DNA from: Leptobrachium leishanense
Taxonomy: Eukaryota; Chordata; Amphibia; Anura; Megophryidae
Direction: 5' to 3'
NCBI GenBank assembly: GCA_009667805.1
Contig: RXON01001484.1
Location: forward strand, 1 to 64,000
Length of the DNA: 64,000 nucleotides
Below the pieces are notes generated by a model that worked only from the letters and a program-made list of their open reading frames with translations, did no database searches and was not told where the DNA came from. How positions within the stretch are numbered: the first letter of the stretch is position 1; every line of letters begins with the position of its first letter. The position numbers and the translations under genes are program-made. Shown here piece by piece: positions 52,780 to 63,651 of the stretch.

Positions 52780-53336
52780 CCTACTCAGAACAAGAGATTT
52801 CAGCGCTTGTAAAGCTTCCTATATGTCTGTATGCAGTAGAAGCCAGTGTATTTGCTGATCTGTGACATTGAGATTGTCTGTTTGATTCACTTTGGCAAAG
52901 AAATTTTATTCCTGCTGCAAAAAACTGTAAAATGCTCGTGTTCACCTCCAGTTGCCACATCTGTAGTAGCTCTGCTCAGGGTATCACTGATCTACATTTC
53001 ACATCCTGGCTTATAGACAACATTGAGGTTGTAATGCTGCAATGTAAGTATCATGCTCTGCAAACACAAAAGGGCTTCTTGAATTATTAGTGGTTTGTTA
53101 TCAGTGTCAGGTGTGATTGTATCCCAAACATACAGATAATGATGGGAACGCTGGCAGGCAAATACAATTCTTAAGCATTCCTTTTCAATTTGAGCATAAT
53201 TTTGCTCAGCTGGCAAAAGAGCTCTGGATCCATATGCAACTGGCTGACCTTCTTGCAACAGACAACATCCTAGGCCATTTTTTCTTGAATCACTTTGAAT
53301 TGGAACAGGCTTTGTGACATCATAATATTTTAACAT
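52780..53336 (-). pseudogene. Gypsy RNase H fragment (Mag-like)
   Basis: Open frame 53336-52992: LKYYDVTKPVPIQSDSRKNG, LGCCLLQEGQPVAYGSRALL, PAEQNYAQIEKECLRIVFAC (Glu), TPDTDNKPLIIQEALLCLQS, LQHYNLNVVYKPGCEM. This pattern matches the RNase H of Mag-clade (K02A2.6-like) Gypsy elements. A stop follows GCEM, and degraded ISDTLSRATTD continues to about 52900. The linker to integrase fades out near 52780. The preceding RT is missing from this point; a piece lies at 54000-54098. Confidence 0.75.
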
Positions 53337-53672
53337 CGGTGAAAGGATTTTGAAATATGATAGCTAATTCACTGTATACATATTTCTATATTCTAGTAAT
53401 ATTTGATAGCTATATAAATATTTAGGGCCTGACTGCTCAGCAAATACGTAATTTGTTCATGAGATAATGCTGAATCTGGTCTTTCTCTTGGCTTCCTGTT
53501 TTTTACCAATGAGTGCAACTTTTCTATTCAACTCTGCTTCCTCTTGAAACTAAGAAGGCTGGCTGGCTGAGAGGAAGGGAGGGACACATATGTTTAATTG
53601 TTAATGTATATCCTATGGAACATTCTTGCCCAAAAGCAGGATATAGCTATGACGTCAATTTAGTCTTGCCTA

Positions 53673-54098
53673 CTAGACAAGGACAGGAATTGTTTGTGTA
53701 AGTCTAGGTACTGCCCAAAGTAGAAAAAACATGTTTCCTATATTACTGACGTATTGATTCTTTATTGGTTTGTAATCCATGAATTTGTGACACTCCCATT
53801 TTGACAAACTGACTGAATGTTCGAAACTTGCCCCAGAATAAGAAATACCCAAGACAGAATATGTGTTTTGGTCTTCTATTCTCACTCGAATTGTTTCCTG
53901 TATGATCACTGTGTCTGGTGACAAATCAGCTATCTCTCTCATCACTGGACCGTGGCCATTCCTGTGATGCTCTTGCAGAATACATTTCAATCGGGGTGGC
54001 TGTGACCATGCATTATATTTTTCCATTGCCTGGTCATGCTTGGGAAACCAGTGCCAAACTGCATCCTTGTCCAGAAGTCTTCTGAATGGTTGACACAC
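53673..54098 (-). pseudogene. Gypsy RT/RH linker fragment and adjoining frame
   Basis: The frame starts CQPFRRLLDKDAVWHWFPKH, DQAMEKYNAW, which is the connection between RT thumb and RNase H of the same Mag-like element. It then continues into SQPPRLKCILQEHHRNGHGP and VIIQETIRVRIEDQNTYSVL, which I do not recognise in this position and which may come from another part of the element (rearranged) or from an unrelated insertion. The 53337-53672 stretch has no recognisable coding. Confidence 0.55.
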
Positions 54099-54550
54099 GT
54101 CAGAAAAGTGTCATAAATTTTGCTAGGTGTGTGAAAAAGACAATAAAAAAACTGTTATGTAATCTTATCTGGGTCTGCTTTTAAGCCTTTTGAGGACAGG
54201 ATATGCCTATGGAACTAGACATTCTGCACCTTGAACGGCAATGTTTTTAAGCGGAGTCTCAACCTCACCTATTGTCAGGATTCAGGTTTCGGGGCAGCAA
54301 GGTCAAGCCAATATGCAATGAATGGGATCTTACAAGGCAGATAGATTTATATAAACAGATTTATTGAGAGCATGAAAGGAATGATTAAAGGCTATAACAA
54401 TATAGGAAGGGTATGCAACATAAGGAGAATGCTGAGTAAAGGATATCAATGGGTAACTGAAGTTATAGATAAATAGGCAGAAATGGTAGACTAGAACTAA
54501 AGATAATATAGCATATAAGAATGAAGCAAACAGATAATGAACAGGGAGGA
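54099..54550. other. Unclassified DNA, possible LTR start
   Basis: No gene. TGTCAGGATTCAGGTTTCGG at about 54274 resembles an LTR start, but no second copy lies in the window and no end could be set. Confidence 0.3.
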
Positions 54551-54583
<33 letters not shown>

Positions 54584-54596
54584 AACATATATGACA
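54551..54596. repeat. (AT)n microsatellite
   Basis: Alternating A and T for about 40 bases, with a TAATATAT irregularity near 54572. Confidence 0.9.
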
Positions 54597-54884
54597 ATGG
54601 ATTAGTAAGGAATCAGGGAGGATATATTATTTCTGCAGATATAGGCAGAATATAGGGAGAGACCTAGTTAGGATAATGGAGGAAGGTCTTAAGAAAAATA
54701 GGAAACAAGAGCAGAGAATTAGTTGTAGGCTGAGAGTCCTGGGAAATGCAGAGGGTTCTGTGTCTGTAGAGGGGTCCTGGGTATGTAGAACAGCGGGTTT
54801 GAGGATTCTGCAGGATAGTGGGTTAAGGATTCTGCAGAATGCAGGGCAGCGGGTTGACGATTCTGAGGAGTCGGCAACAGGAGA

Positions 54885-55105
54885 TCTATAAACAGGTCTG
54901 CAGCAGAAGGTCTTTAAACAGGTCTGCAGCAGAAGGTCTTTAAACAGGTCTGCAGCAGAAGGTCTTTAAACAGGTCTGCAGCAGAAGGTCTTTAACAGGA
55001 ACTGTGGTATAAGGTCTCCAACAGGAACTGTGGTATAAGGTCTTTAACAAGAACTGTGATAGAAGGTCCTTACCAGGAACTGTGGTAGAAGGTCTTCTTT
55101 AGGAG
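54885..55105 (+). repeat. 26-bp tandem repeat
   Basis: Four near-identical units AACAGGTCTGCAGCAGAAGG plus TCTTTA, then about four diverged units with GGAACTGTGGTATAAGGTCT. Non-coding. Confidence 0.85.
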
Positions 55106-55898
55106 ACAAGGTCCAGCGGTAAAGAAACTGGTATTCAGGTGGTCTGGACAATACAGGTTTAGCTCCTTCCAGCTTGGAGATTCCAAGGCAATGAAAAAGC
55201 ATTGAGCTTCAGGTGTGGCTGGGTTTTAAGCATGGGAACATTCAGCTAAATTATACAACACCTGTGCGCTGTATGTGGAAGTGAGTCTTTGGTAATACTC
55301 CTGAAAGCCAGGCCAGCCATCAGAAATTTTGGGGCCCCTTACTGACCCTCAGAATAGGGCCCCCCCTCTCCCCATAGGAAATAAATTTAATGTGAATCGT
55401 GATCACATTACAGAGTGTTAGTCCCAATATCTTAAAATCACACATATTGTTCGCACAACAGCACATTTAACATAAAAAGTATCTATCTGGTTCAAATAAG
55501 TTAAGACAGTAAAAAATTCTATTTTTTATTAAAAAAAATATGAATCAAGATCGGATTACATAGTGTTGCTCCCAATACCTTTAAAATCACACAAAATGTG
55601 TAGTCGTGCAAACAATGTAGCATAAAAGTATAATTAAATAATTCCACTGGCAGAGCACCACAGCAACAGAACTCGCAGTAATGTGCAGTGCGTACAAGCA
55701 TATCAGAACACCACAGCAATAGACCTCCAACAGTAAAGGCAGGGAGTATGAACGTACACAGGATCCACAGCAATAGACCTCTAACAGTAAAGGCAATGGA
55801 CCACATTACATACTTGGTGCTAACGTTTGCACTCACCTGTGTGAGCATTAACGTTAGCCCAAGTATTTAATGCATATTACAATCCAAACGCTAATGGT

Positions 55899-56524
55899 TT
55901 AAAGGGATACTCTAGGCAACATGACCACCTAAGCTATTTTAGGTGGTCATGATGCCCGGAGTATCCTGCCCTCTGTCCCCCCTCCCTCCGCTCAGCCGAT
56001 CAGCTGAAAATGCTGAAAACAGCTGAGAGAGGTGGAGGAGTTTACTCCGCCCTCCCAGCTGTCAGTCAGCAGAGCGGGAATCATATTTCCCACTTCTGCC
56101 GACTTTTGCCGAGTAGGAGACGTCATCGCGCTTTCAGCACAATGACGTCTCCAACTCGCCGCAGTAGCTGGCGGCAGCGGCTGAGGGTTAGTGTTGCGCG
56201 CATCCTCTTGCGCGCAACACTAATCCTCAGAGGGAGCCGGGAGGAAGCCTGCCGATTGGCTGGTTTACGTGAGAGGCGCGCATGCACGCTTCTCACGTAA
56301 ACCAGAAGGCAAGAAGCAAGAAGACGCAAGAAGGACGGACGCGGAAGAGGAGGGAGGGGAGTATAAAAAAATAAAAAAAACGCTGCTGGAAAGAAGTGGA
56401 TTTTAGGGTAAGTATTACAGTTACATAAAAATAAATAAAAAATAAAGATTTATTAAGGGAATAGGGATAGGTTAGGATAAAAAAACGTGGGGGGGGGTGA
56501 TTTTTGAGTAGAGTGTCCCTTTAA
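55899..56524. mobile_element. TTAA-flanked MITE (piggyBac type)
   Basis: Starts TTAAAGGGATACTCTAG and ends GTAGAGTGTCCCTTTAA. A subterminal hairpin ATGACCACCTAAGCTATTTT plus AGGTGGTCAT lies at 55921-55951. TTAA at both ends fits piggyBac-type targets. A hairpin GGTTTACGTGAGAGGCGCG... with CGCGCATGCACGCTTCTCAC lies near 56261-56305. No ORF of note. Confidence 0.75.
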
Positions 56525-57130
56525 GTAACCCGTTTGGTATCTTGTGCTTTTCAGCGCGAGGTTACTGAGCTTTCGCTCCCTATACTTAATATGGGGAGCG
56601 CAAAGTCTTAAATCGGCGTTAGGATAACAAAGTCCCAGCGCTGATTAACGTCCGGCTCTGGTTAGTGGAAAGTTAACCACAGCCAGAACCTGGTGTTAAC
56701 GGATTCCACTCCTGCAGAATCCGTTAACACCATCCAAAAAAATTAAAAAAGTGAGCAGATACTCACCTCCTGTCCCGCGGCGAGAACCACCTCCTCTGGC
56801 CGGTGGGAGCAGGTTAAGACTGGGGAAAAAAGTCCCCGCAGTATCCCACTAAGTATCACTACACTCACCGTCCGGATCTCGCAAGGCGAGATCCGGCTGG
56901 TCATGTGACTGCCGGCGTCTGCTTCAATGGAGTCCTATGGACTCCATTGAGAGGATGCGCGCAGCTGCGCTTAATGCTGCCGCGAGCATCCCGGGTGTTA
57001 ACGCGCAGTAACAATGCAAGCAGCATTTTTTGCGCCTGTATTGTAATCTAGCATTAAAACGCGGGCGCAAGGGAGGAAAACTGCGGGCGCAGTTTTTCCG
57101 CCCTAGCGCCCACGTTTTAACTCTAGGAAT
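56525..57130. other. GC-rich interspersed repeat around the MITE
   Basis: No gene. Together with 55800-55898 it looks like an older non-autonomous element into which the TTAA MITE inserted. It contains short inverted repeats (CTCGCAAGGCGAG at 56877-56889; GGAGTCCTATGGACTCC at 56929-56945). Confidence 0.45.
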
Positions 57131-57146
57131 GTAGCGTTACATCCAG

Positions 57147-57741
57147 AGGGATGGATGGATAGACAGTGGGATGGACGGACTGGTATGGATGGACAGATAG
57201 ACAGACAGGGATGGATAGACAGTGGGATGGACAGACTGGTATGGATGGACAGATGGATGGATGGACAGATGGATGGATGGACGGATAGACAGTGGAATGG
57301 ATAGACAGTGGGATGGATAGACAGTGGGATGGATAGACAGTGGGATGGACAGACTGGTATGGATGGACAGATAGACAGACAGGGATGGATGGACAGTGGG
57401 ATGGACAGACTGGTATGGATGGATGGATGGACAGATAGACAGACAGGGATGGATGGACAGTGGGATGGACAGACTGGTATGGATGGACAGATGGATGGAT
57501 GGACAGATAGACAGACAGGGATGGATAGACAGTGGGATGGACAGACTGGTATGGATGGATGGATGGACATATAGACAGACAGGGATGGATGGACAGTGGG
57601 ATGGACAGACTGGTATGGATGGATGGATGGATGGATGGATGGATGGACAGATAGACAGTGGGATGGACAGACTGGTATGGATGGATGGATGGACAGATAG
57701 ACAGACAGGGATGGATGGACAGTGGGATGGATGGATAGATT
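57147..57741 (+). repeat. GGAT/GACA satellite
   Basis: Array of GGATGGAT, GGACAGATAGACAGACAGGG and TGGGATGGACAGACTGGTAT blocks in higher-order units of about 60-100 bp. It is open in several frames on both strands, which is a by-product of the simple sequence. Confidence 0.95.
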
Positions 57742-57759
57742 GACTGACCTCTGTCACCC

Positions 57760-58420
57760 TCCCCAGCCCCCTGTGTTCTCTCTATCACCCAGCCCACAGT
57801 GTACATTCTGTCACCTCTCTAGCCCCCCTCTTCTACCCTTCCCAGTGCAGCCCCTGTTACCTGCCTCTGTCCAGATCCAGCATGTGCAGGGTGTCAGGGC
57901 AGCTGCTCCTCAGCCTGGCTTCTCTCCTTCTCCCATCCACAGGCACGTGCTTGTGGTGGTGCTGTGTGTGGAAGGGGCAGGGCAGGCAGTGTGCAGACTC
58001 CAGAGCCAGGGGAAGCAAGGGGCAGCCATGATGGTGGGAGGGCTGCTCCCCCTCCTCTCCCAGACCCACGGCTGTCACATGGAGGGGCGGGGCTTGTGCC
58101 GGCCGGGGGCGGAGTTTCTCAGCACAGCGTTGATCTCTCCCCATAGAGACACAGCGCTGGATGAGCACACAGAGGCAGGATGATACAAAGGCTGGCCCTG
58201 AGTGGTGTCACCCTCCAAGAGGGTGTCACCCAGTGTGGGCCTGGGGCCCCCTTCCCACGTGACCCGGCGGCCATCTTGCTGCTCACAGGGCAGCCAGGCC
58301 CAAGTAGGCCGCAGGACCTCCTCCAGAGGCCTGCGGCCTAAAGTAATCAAAGCTACCGACGGCGGGCCCCCCCAGTCGGCCGGGCCCCTTACTGCAGCAT
58401 GGGCTGTAATGCCCTGATGG
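57760..58420. other. Right internal part of the hAT-type element
   Basis: GC-rich DNA with overlapping frames in both directions (for example 57722-58183 plus, 58350-58075 minus) but without conserved motifs. I consider it non-coding transposon sequence. Confidence 0.4.
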
Positions 58421-58889
58421 CGGCCCTGCTGAAAGCTTACTATGAGCCAGCACTAGGTTTTTTATTACGCCGGCGGCGACGGTCCTTACACCTATCTGCA
58501 ATGATCCACTAATGCTATTAGCTTCTCATCGTGGTCATGTGAAGGTTCTTCATCTGTATCACCACAGCCAACTATAAGAATATCAGTGGCTTTTGGCTCA
58601 ATTATTATTATTATTATTATTCTTTATTTATAAAGCGCCAGCATATTCCGCAGCGCTGTACAATAAGCACAGTATAGACAGGGTTACAATACATTGAACA
58701 ACATTTGACAAACAGTACAGGAGGAGATGAGGGCCCTATTCCCGTAGGAACTCACAATCTAGGAGGGTTGGGGTTGGAAACAGGAGGAGAGGACTGTAAG
58801 GTGAGAGTGATTGATGGTTGCGTCAGTGAGTTGGGTGGTAGGCTTCCCTAAATAGGAATGTTTTCAGGGAGCGTTTGAAGGAAGAGAAG

Positions 58890-60470
58890 TTAGGGGAAAG
58901 TCTGACAGTACGAGGGAGAGCGTTCCAGAGAGTGGGGCTGCGCGTGAGAAATCCTGCAGTCTATCATGGAAGAGGTGATGCGGGGAGAAGCTAGGCGCAG
59001 GTCACTGTTTGACCTTAGGGAGCGGGCTGGGGTGTATTTGGTGATTAGTGAGGACAGGTAGTGGGGAGCTGAGTTAGTGAGGGTTTTGTAGGTAAGGATA
59101 AGGATTTTGAACTTAATTCTGCAGTGGATGGGGAGCCAGTGAAGGGACTCGCAGAGGGGAGCGGCAGAGACAGAGCGGCGGGTGAGGTGAATTAGCCTGG
59201 CGGAGGCGTTCAGGATGGATTGTAGGGGGGAGAGGTGGGACAGAGGGAGGCCAGATAAGAGATTATTGCAATAGTCGAGTCGGGAGATTACCAGGGCGTG
59301 TATGAGTTGTTTTGTGGCGACAGCGGTAAGAAATGGCCGAATTCTGTAAATATTACGCAGTTGATATCGGCAGGAGGAGGAAAGAGACTTGATGTGGGGG
59401 ATGAAGGAAAGAGCAGAGTCAAGTGTAACTCCAAGACAGCGAACTTGGTTTGATGGGGAGATGGTGATACCCTCCACCGTGATCGAGAAGTCAGGAGGTG
59501 GGGCGGCATTAGAGGGAGGAATAAGTAGGAGCTCAGTCTTTGACATGTTGATCTTTAGGTGGTGGGAGGCCATCCAGGAGGAGATGCCAGATAAACAGTC
59601 ACTGACTTTGGAAAGGACAGGGGGAGAGAGATCAGGGGTAGAGAGGTAGATCTGAGTGTCATCAGCGTAGAGGTGGTAATTAAAGCCAAAGCTGTTGATG
59701 ATTTTGCCCAGGGAGGAGGTGTAGATGGAAAAGAGCAGAGGACCAAGGACAGAGCCTTGAGGTACACCAACAGATAGAGGCAATGAGGAGGAGTTACCAG
59801 CAAAGGACACACAGAAGGACCTGTTGGATAAATAGGAGTCAATCCAAGCAAGTGCAGTGTCACCGAGACCCAGAGAGTTGAGGGTCTGTAGAAGGAGGGT
59901 GGTCAACAGTGTCAAAAGCAGCCGAGAGGTCAAGCAGGATGAGAATAGAATAGTGGCCGTGTTTTTTTAGCAGTTAGGAGGTCGTTGGTGACTTTGGTGA
60001 GGGCAGTTTCAGTTGAGTGTAGCGGACGGAAGCCAGATTGCAGGGGGTCAAGTAGTGAATTGGAGGACAGGAAGAGGGAGAGGCGGTTGAAGACTAGTTT
60101 TCTAAGAGCTTAGAGGTAAAGGGAAGCAGGGATACAGGACGGTAGTTGTGGATGGAGAGTTGGGATCTAGGGATGGTTTCTTTAGTAAAGGGGTAACTAG
60201 CGCGTGTTTGAAGGCGGATGGAAAGGAGCCAGTGGAGAGAGATAGGTTGAAGATGTGTGTGAGAGCAGGGGTGAGGGAGGAGGAGAGGGAGGAATTAGAT
60301 GTGAGGGAATGGGGTCGAGCGGGCACGTGGTGAGATGTGAGGAGGACAATAAGGAACTGACTTCCTCCTCAGTGGTTGGGAGGAAGCGGCAGAGGGTGGC
60401 AGATGGACCTGTGGGAGTGGAGGTGGCAGATAACTATCTTGTGTTGGGATGTTGCTTCTGATAGTTAAAG
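58890..60470 (-). pseudogene. LINE reverse transcriptase
   Basis: The upstream part (60326-60102) has FNLSLSTGSFPSAFKHALVT and PLLKKPSLDPNSPS, the RT fingers. A degraded [13 protein letters not shown] (first Asp) lies near 59905-59945. From 59933 an open frame of 347 codons gives [40 protein letters not shown] (catalytic YADD), [60 protein letters not shown] and [20 protein letters not shown]. This matches the L2/CR1/Rex1 group. It would copy its own RNA at a nicked target. Two or three frameshifts upstream of 59933; the last 1 kb is intact. Confidence 0.85.
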
Positions 60471-60479
60471 TTTTACTGA

Positions 60480-61600
60480 GGAAGTAGTCTGCCAGCTCTT
60501 GAGCGCTGAAGGCAGCTGAGGGGGAGGTGCAGGTGGGTAGAGGAGGGTGTTGAAGGTGGACCAGAGCCGTTTAGGGTTGGAGGACAGCGTAGATATAAGA
60601 GATGAGAAGAAGGATTGTTGGCCAAGTGGAGGGCAGAGGTGTATGACCGGAGAATAAACTTGAAGTGAACAAAATCAGCTTCAGAGCGGGATTTCCTCCA
60701 GGCACGCTCTGCGGTGCGGGAGCATCTTTGCAGGTAGCGAGTCTGGAGGGTGTGCCAGGGCTGAAGCTGGCGGCGTGGGGCCTTACAGAGTCGAAGAGGA
60801 GCAAGAGTGTCTAGAGCAGAGATAAGCGTAGTGTTGTAGTGATTAGTGGCAGCATCAGGGCAGGTAAAGGATGAGGTATGAGGGAGGTGGTGAAGTAGGT
60901 TGGAGAATTGATGGGGGTCCACAGCCTGTAGATTTCTGCGAGTGTGTGTGCGGGGTGGGGGAGCAGGGTGTTTAGGAAGTCCAGATAGGTTGAAAGAGAG
61001 AAGGTGGTGGTCAGAGATGGGGAAAGGGCGACAGTTGAACTCAGAAATGGAGCAGAGGTTGGAAAAGACAAGGTCAATAGCGTGACCATCGCGGTGGGTA
61101 GGGAGGAGGGAGGATTGTGTGAGTCCAAGGGAGGACGTGAGTGAAAGAAGTTTGGAGGCAGCAGGGGCGGAAGGATCGTCAATGGGAATGTTGAAGTCCC
61201 CGAGAACTAGGCATGGAAGATTAGAAGACAGAAAGTGAGAGAGCCAGGTAGCAAAGTGGTCAAAGAACTGGGAGGTTGGTCCGGTGGGCGGTAGATGACT
61301 GCCACCCTGAGAGCCAGAGGAGAGAACAGGCGGATGCAGTGTGTCTCGAAGGAGGAGAAGGAGAGGGATGGGGGTGGAGGGAGATGCTGGTAGGTGCAGG
61401 TGGGAGAGAGCAGGATTCCGACCCCGCCACCATTTCTCTCACCCGGTCTGGGGGTATGACTCAAGTGTAGACCGCCATGTGAGAGAGCAGCAATGGAGGC
61501 CGTGTCAGAGGGAGTTAACCAGGTTTCAGTTAAAGCTAGGAGGTTGAAGGAGTTTGAAAGGAAGAGGTCATGGATTGCTGTGAGTTTGTTGCACACAGAG
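60480..61600 (-). pseudogene. LINE APE endonuclease
   Basis: Begins near 61596: FLSNSFNLLALTETWLTPSD (catalytic Glu in TETWL), SHGGLHLSHTPRPGERNGGG, VGILLSPTC, VAVIYRPPDQP. Shifted frames then show GDFNIPIDDPSAP near 61205-61165 and PISDHHLLSFNLSG near 61022-60980 (catalytic Asp/His). The region to 60473 (YLQRCSRTAERAWRKSRSEA) links to RT. Motif order is that of APE-type LINEs. Three frameshifts. Confidence 0.85.
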
Positions 61601-61646
61601 CGAGCGTTCCAGAGGGCGCAGGAGAAAGAGGACAGGCGCTGAGGGA

Positions 61647-62182
61647 TTATGGGGATGAGGTTGCTGGGCTTGCAGGGAGGTGATTTATGTGCGATGGAGA
61701 TAGGATGAGAGGGAAGTATTGGATGTGTTGTGGGGCCAGGGTTAGGGGATATGTCACCTGAAGAGAGTAGCAGCAGGAGGGTGAGAAAGAGAAGGTGGGA
61801 ATGGATTTGTGGGAGTGATTGGCAGCGCGAGAGTTAGAGGGAGACCATGTTCTGAGGAAACAAAGGAGCTCATGCGAGGCCATCATGTGGGACGAGAGGA
61901 GGGAGGGAGAGATGCAGATAGTGTAGGGGTCGGTGGTAGAGGGGCAGGAGTTCCATTTAAGGAGAAAAGTAGAAGTAAAGAGTAGAAGCGTGAGAGAAAG
62001 CATGATATAGACGTGCGTTTACCCAGAGTAAAAGTGGGCCTTGCAGTTCCTTCCTCCAGTCCCGCAACTCCAGGAAACAACTCTGGCTGTCCACTTAAAA
62101 ATGCCACTGAACTCCAGGAAACAACTCTGGCTGTCCACTTAAAAATGCCACTGAACTCCAGGAAACAACTCTGGCTGTCCAC
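61647..62182 (-). other. LINE upstream reading frame
   Basis: Frames 62003-61647 and 62182-61883 are Ser/Leu/Pro-rich (HMMASHELLCFLRTWSPSNS). They lie where ORF1 or a leader would be, but no RRM, zinc knuckle or coiled coil is visible. Part of the second frame is read from the 44-bp repeats. Confidence 0.35.
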
Positions 62183-62243
62183 TTAAAAATGCCACTGAAC
62201 TCCAGGAAACAACTCTGGCTGTCCATTTAAAAATGCCACTTGC
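62067..62243 (-). repeat. 44-bp tandem repeat, four units
   Basis: Plus-strand unit ACTCCAGGAAACAACTCTGG plus CTGTCCACTTAAAAATGCCACTGA, with starts at 62067, 62111, 62155 and 62199. It lies upstream of the LINE coding region. Confidence 0.95.
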
Positions 62244-63098
62244 AAATGACACTCAGAGCCTGGCTCAAAGAGCCTGGGATAGTAGTGATATAGGGCGGGC
62301 TGATTGCATTCAGGCAGTTAGAAGGTAAACACCTGAAGCTGGATGGGCTGTGTCAATAGGGTAGGAGATTCACATGCTAATTAGCAAAGCAAATGGTGGA
62401 GAAAAACAAAAATAAATATAAATAAAAAATAGAAAATACCAATATGCAGGCGATCAGATGAGATGTGGGTGTCTGAATAATGGGTGATAATGTCTTACCA
62501 GCAAAAGTATGCAGGCGATCAGATGAGATGTGGGTGACTGTGGATGATGGGTGATAATGTCCTACCTGTGGAGAGAGGAGACACAGGACTTAGGGATCGT
62601 GATGGCGTAGGGGATCTTGGATGAAGCTCCAGGAAACAACTCTGGCTGTCCACTTAAAAATGCCACTTGCAAATGACACTCAGAGCCTGGCTCAAAGAGC
62701 CTGGGATAGTAGTGATATAGGGCGGGCTGATTGCATTCAGGCAGTTAGAAGGTAAACACCTGAAGCTGGATGGGCTGTGTCAATAGGGTAGGAGATTCAC
62801 ATGCTAATTAGCAAAGCAAATGGTGGAGAAAAACAAAAATAAATATAAATAAAAAATAGAAAATACCAATATGCAGGCGATCAGATGAGATGTGGGTGTC
62901 TGAATAATGGGTGATAATGTCTTACCAGCAAAAGTATGCAGGCGATCAGATGAGATGTGGGTGACTGTGGATGATGGGTGATAATGTCCTACCTGTGGAG
63001 AGAGGAGACACAGGACTTAGGGATCGTGATGGCGTAGGGGATCTTGGATGAAGCTCCAGGAAACAACTCTGGCTGTCCACTTAAAAATGCCACTTGCA
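62200..63098 (-). repeat. 427-bp tandem repeat, two full units plus a piece
   Basis: Units 62200-62626 and 62627-63053 are almost identical; a third begins at 63054 and ends near 63098. Each unit starts with the 44-bp motif and contains two copies of TATGCAGGCGATCAGATGAG. They sit at the 5' side of the LINE and resemble promoter monomers. Confidence 0.9.
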
Positions 63099-63282
63099 AA
63101 AAAATTCCATGGAGACCACATAATAGTTCATGCTGCTTTTGCTGATACACCTCTGGTGCTGCAGTGACTCAAAATGGCAGTTTGAGCCATCTCTTTCTGC
63201 CCCAAAGAATACAGAAGGTGATCATGTAGATACTCTTTTCATCCAGCTTGCACTGTAATAAGGCATGTCTAGCATAAACAAG
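63099..63282. other. Unassigned DNA
   Basis: Short non-coding stretch between the LINE repeats and the next LTR; nothing recognised. Confidence 0.4.
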
Positions 63283-63651
63283 TGTAGCGCTCACTCCCGG
63301 AGGAGCCACTGAATAAACCTTGGGTTAGTCTCTCCGCACTAGGGAATAAATATACACCAGCACTGTTGTGGATTTTATAAATTATATACTTTACTGGTCT
63401 CAATAAAGCGGCATATATAATGTAAGCACAGTATAGAGAAAACAGGATTTCATAATGCGAGAAACGCGCAGCGGTAAAAGAAAAGTTTAACCCCTTCGTC
63501 TCTGGAGTGTAAGTCCCGTGCAGGTTATGTCCCAAAAAGTGTGTGTGTGTGAGCTCAGGTACCCAGGTACTATATTCGACTGGCCAGTGAATGGATTTAA
63601 TAAATCTTCGACTAGTCACGTTGGGGCCCTGTAGGTTTAAGCAATACTACA
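63283..63651 (-). repeat. LTR related to the PNMA-Gag Gypsy element
   Basis: On the minus strand it starts TGTAGTATTGCTTAAACC and ends GGGAGTGAGCGCTACA. Shared blocks with 4560-4999 include CACTGGCCAGT, GGGCCCCAACG-like and GGTTTATTCAG...CTCCTCCGG. Flanks ACAAG and GCGTG do not match, and neither a primer site nor a clear PPT is seen, so I cannot say whether it is solo or part of an element running off the window. Confidence 0.65.

Larger units (their letters stand above)
55309..58428. mobile_element. hAT-type element with CAGGGCCGCCATCAG-like ends
   Basis: Left end CAGGCCAGCCATCAG, right end CTGATGGCGGCCCTG, flanked by a perfect 8-bp duplication CTGAAAGC (55301-55308, 58429-58436). No transposase. 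The interior holds several nested repeats, including a TTAA MITE and a GGAT-rich satellite. The family resembles hAT-Charlie-like non-autonomous elements. Confidence 0.8.
58593..62240 (-). mobile_element. L2/CR1-group LINE, nearly full length
   Basis: Minus-strand non-LTR retrotransposon. Its 3' end is GCGCTTTATAAATAAAG followed by (AAT)n at 58593-58613, a tail common for this group in frogs. It encodes an APE endonuclease and RT in broken frames, with a Pro/Ser-rich upstream frame and tandem repeats at its 5' side. Confidence 0.8.

Noticed and set aside
57103..57806. Ser/His/Pro/Ile repeat protein ([12 protein letters not shown]) on the minus strand
   Set aside because: By-product of the GGAT/GACA satellite, which is stop-free in several frames.
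57722..58350. Overlapping 90-150-codon frames on both strands
   Set aside because: They lie in the GC-rich end of a hAT-type element; no motif and no splice or codon evidence for a gene.
59389..61547. Plus-strand frames opposite the LINE coding region
   Set aside because: Antisense to clear endonuclease and RT motifs; no domain of their own.
63440..63475. GAGAAACGCGCAGCGGTAAAAG as a hammerhead core
   Set aside because: A GAAACGCG block is present but no CUGANGA box or pairing arm nearby; it lies in an LTR.
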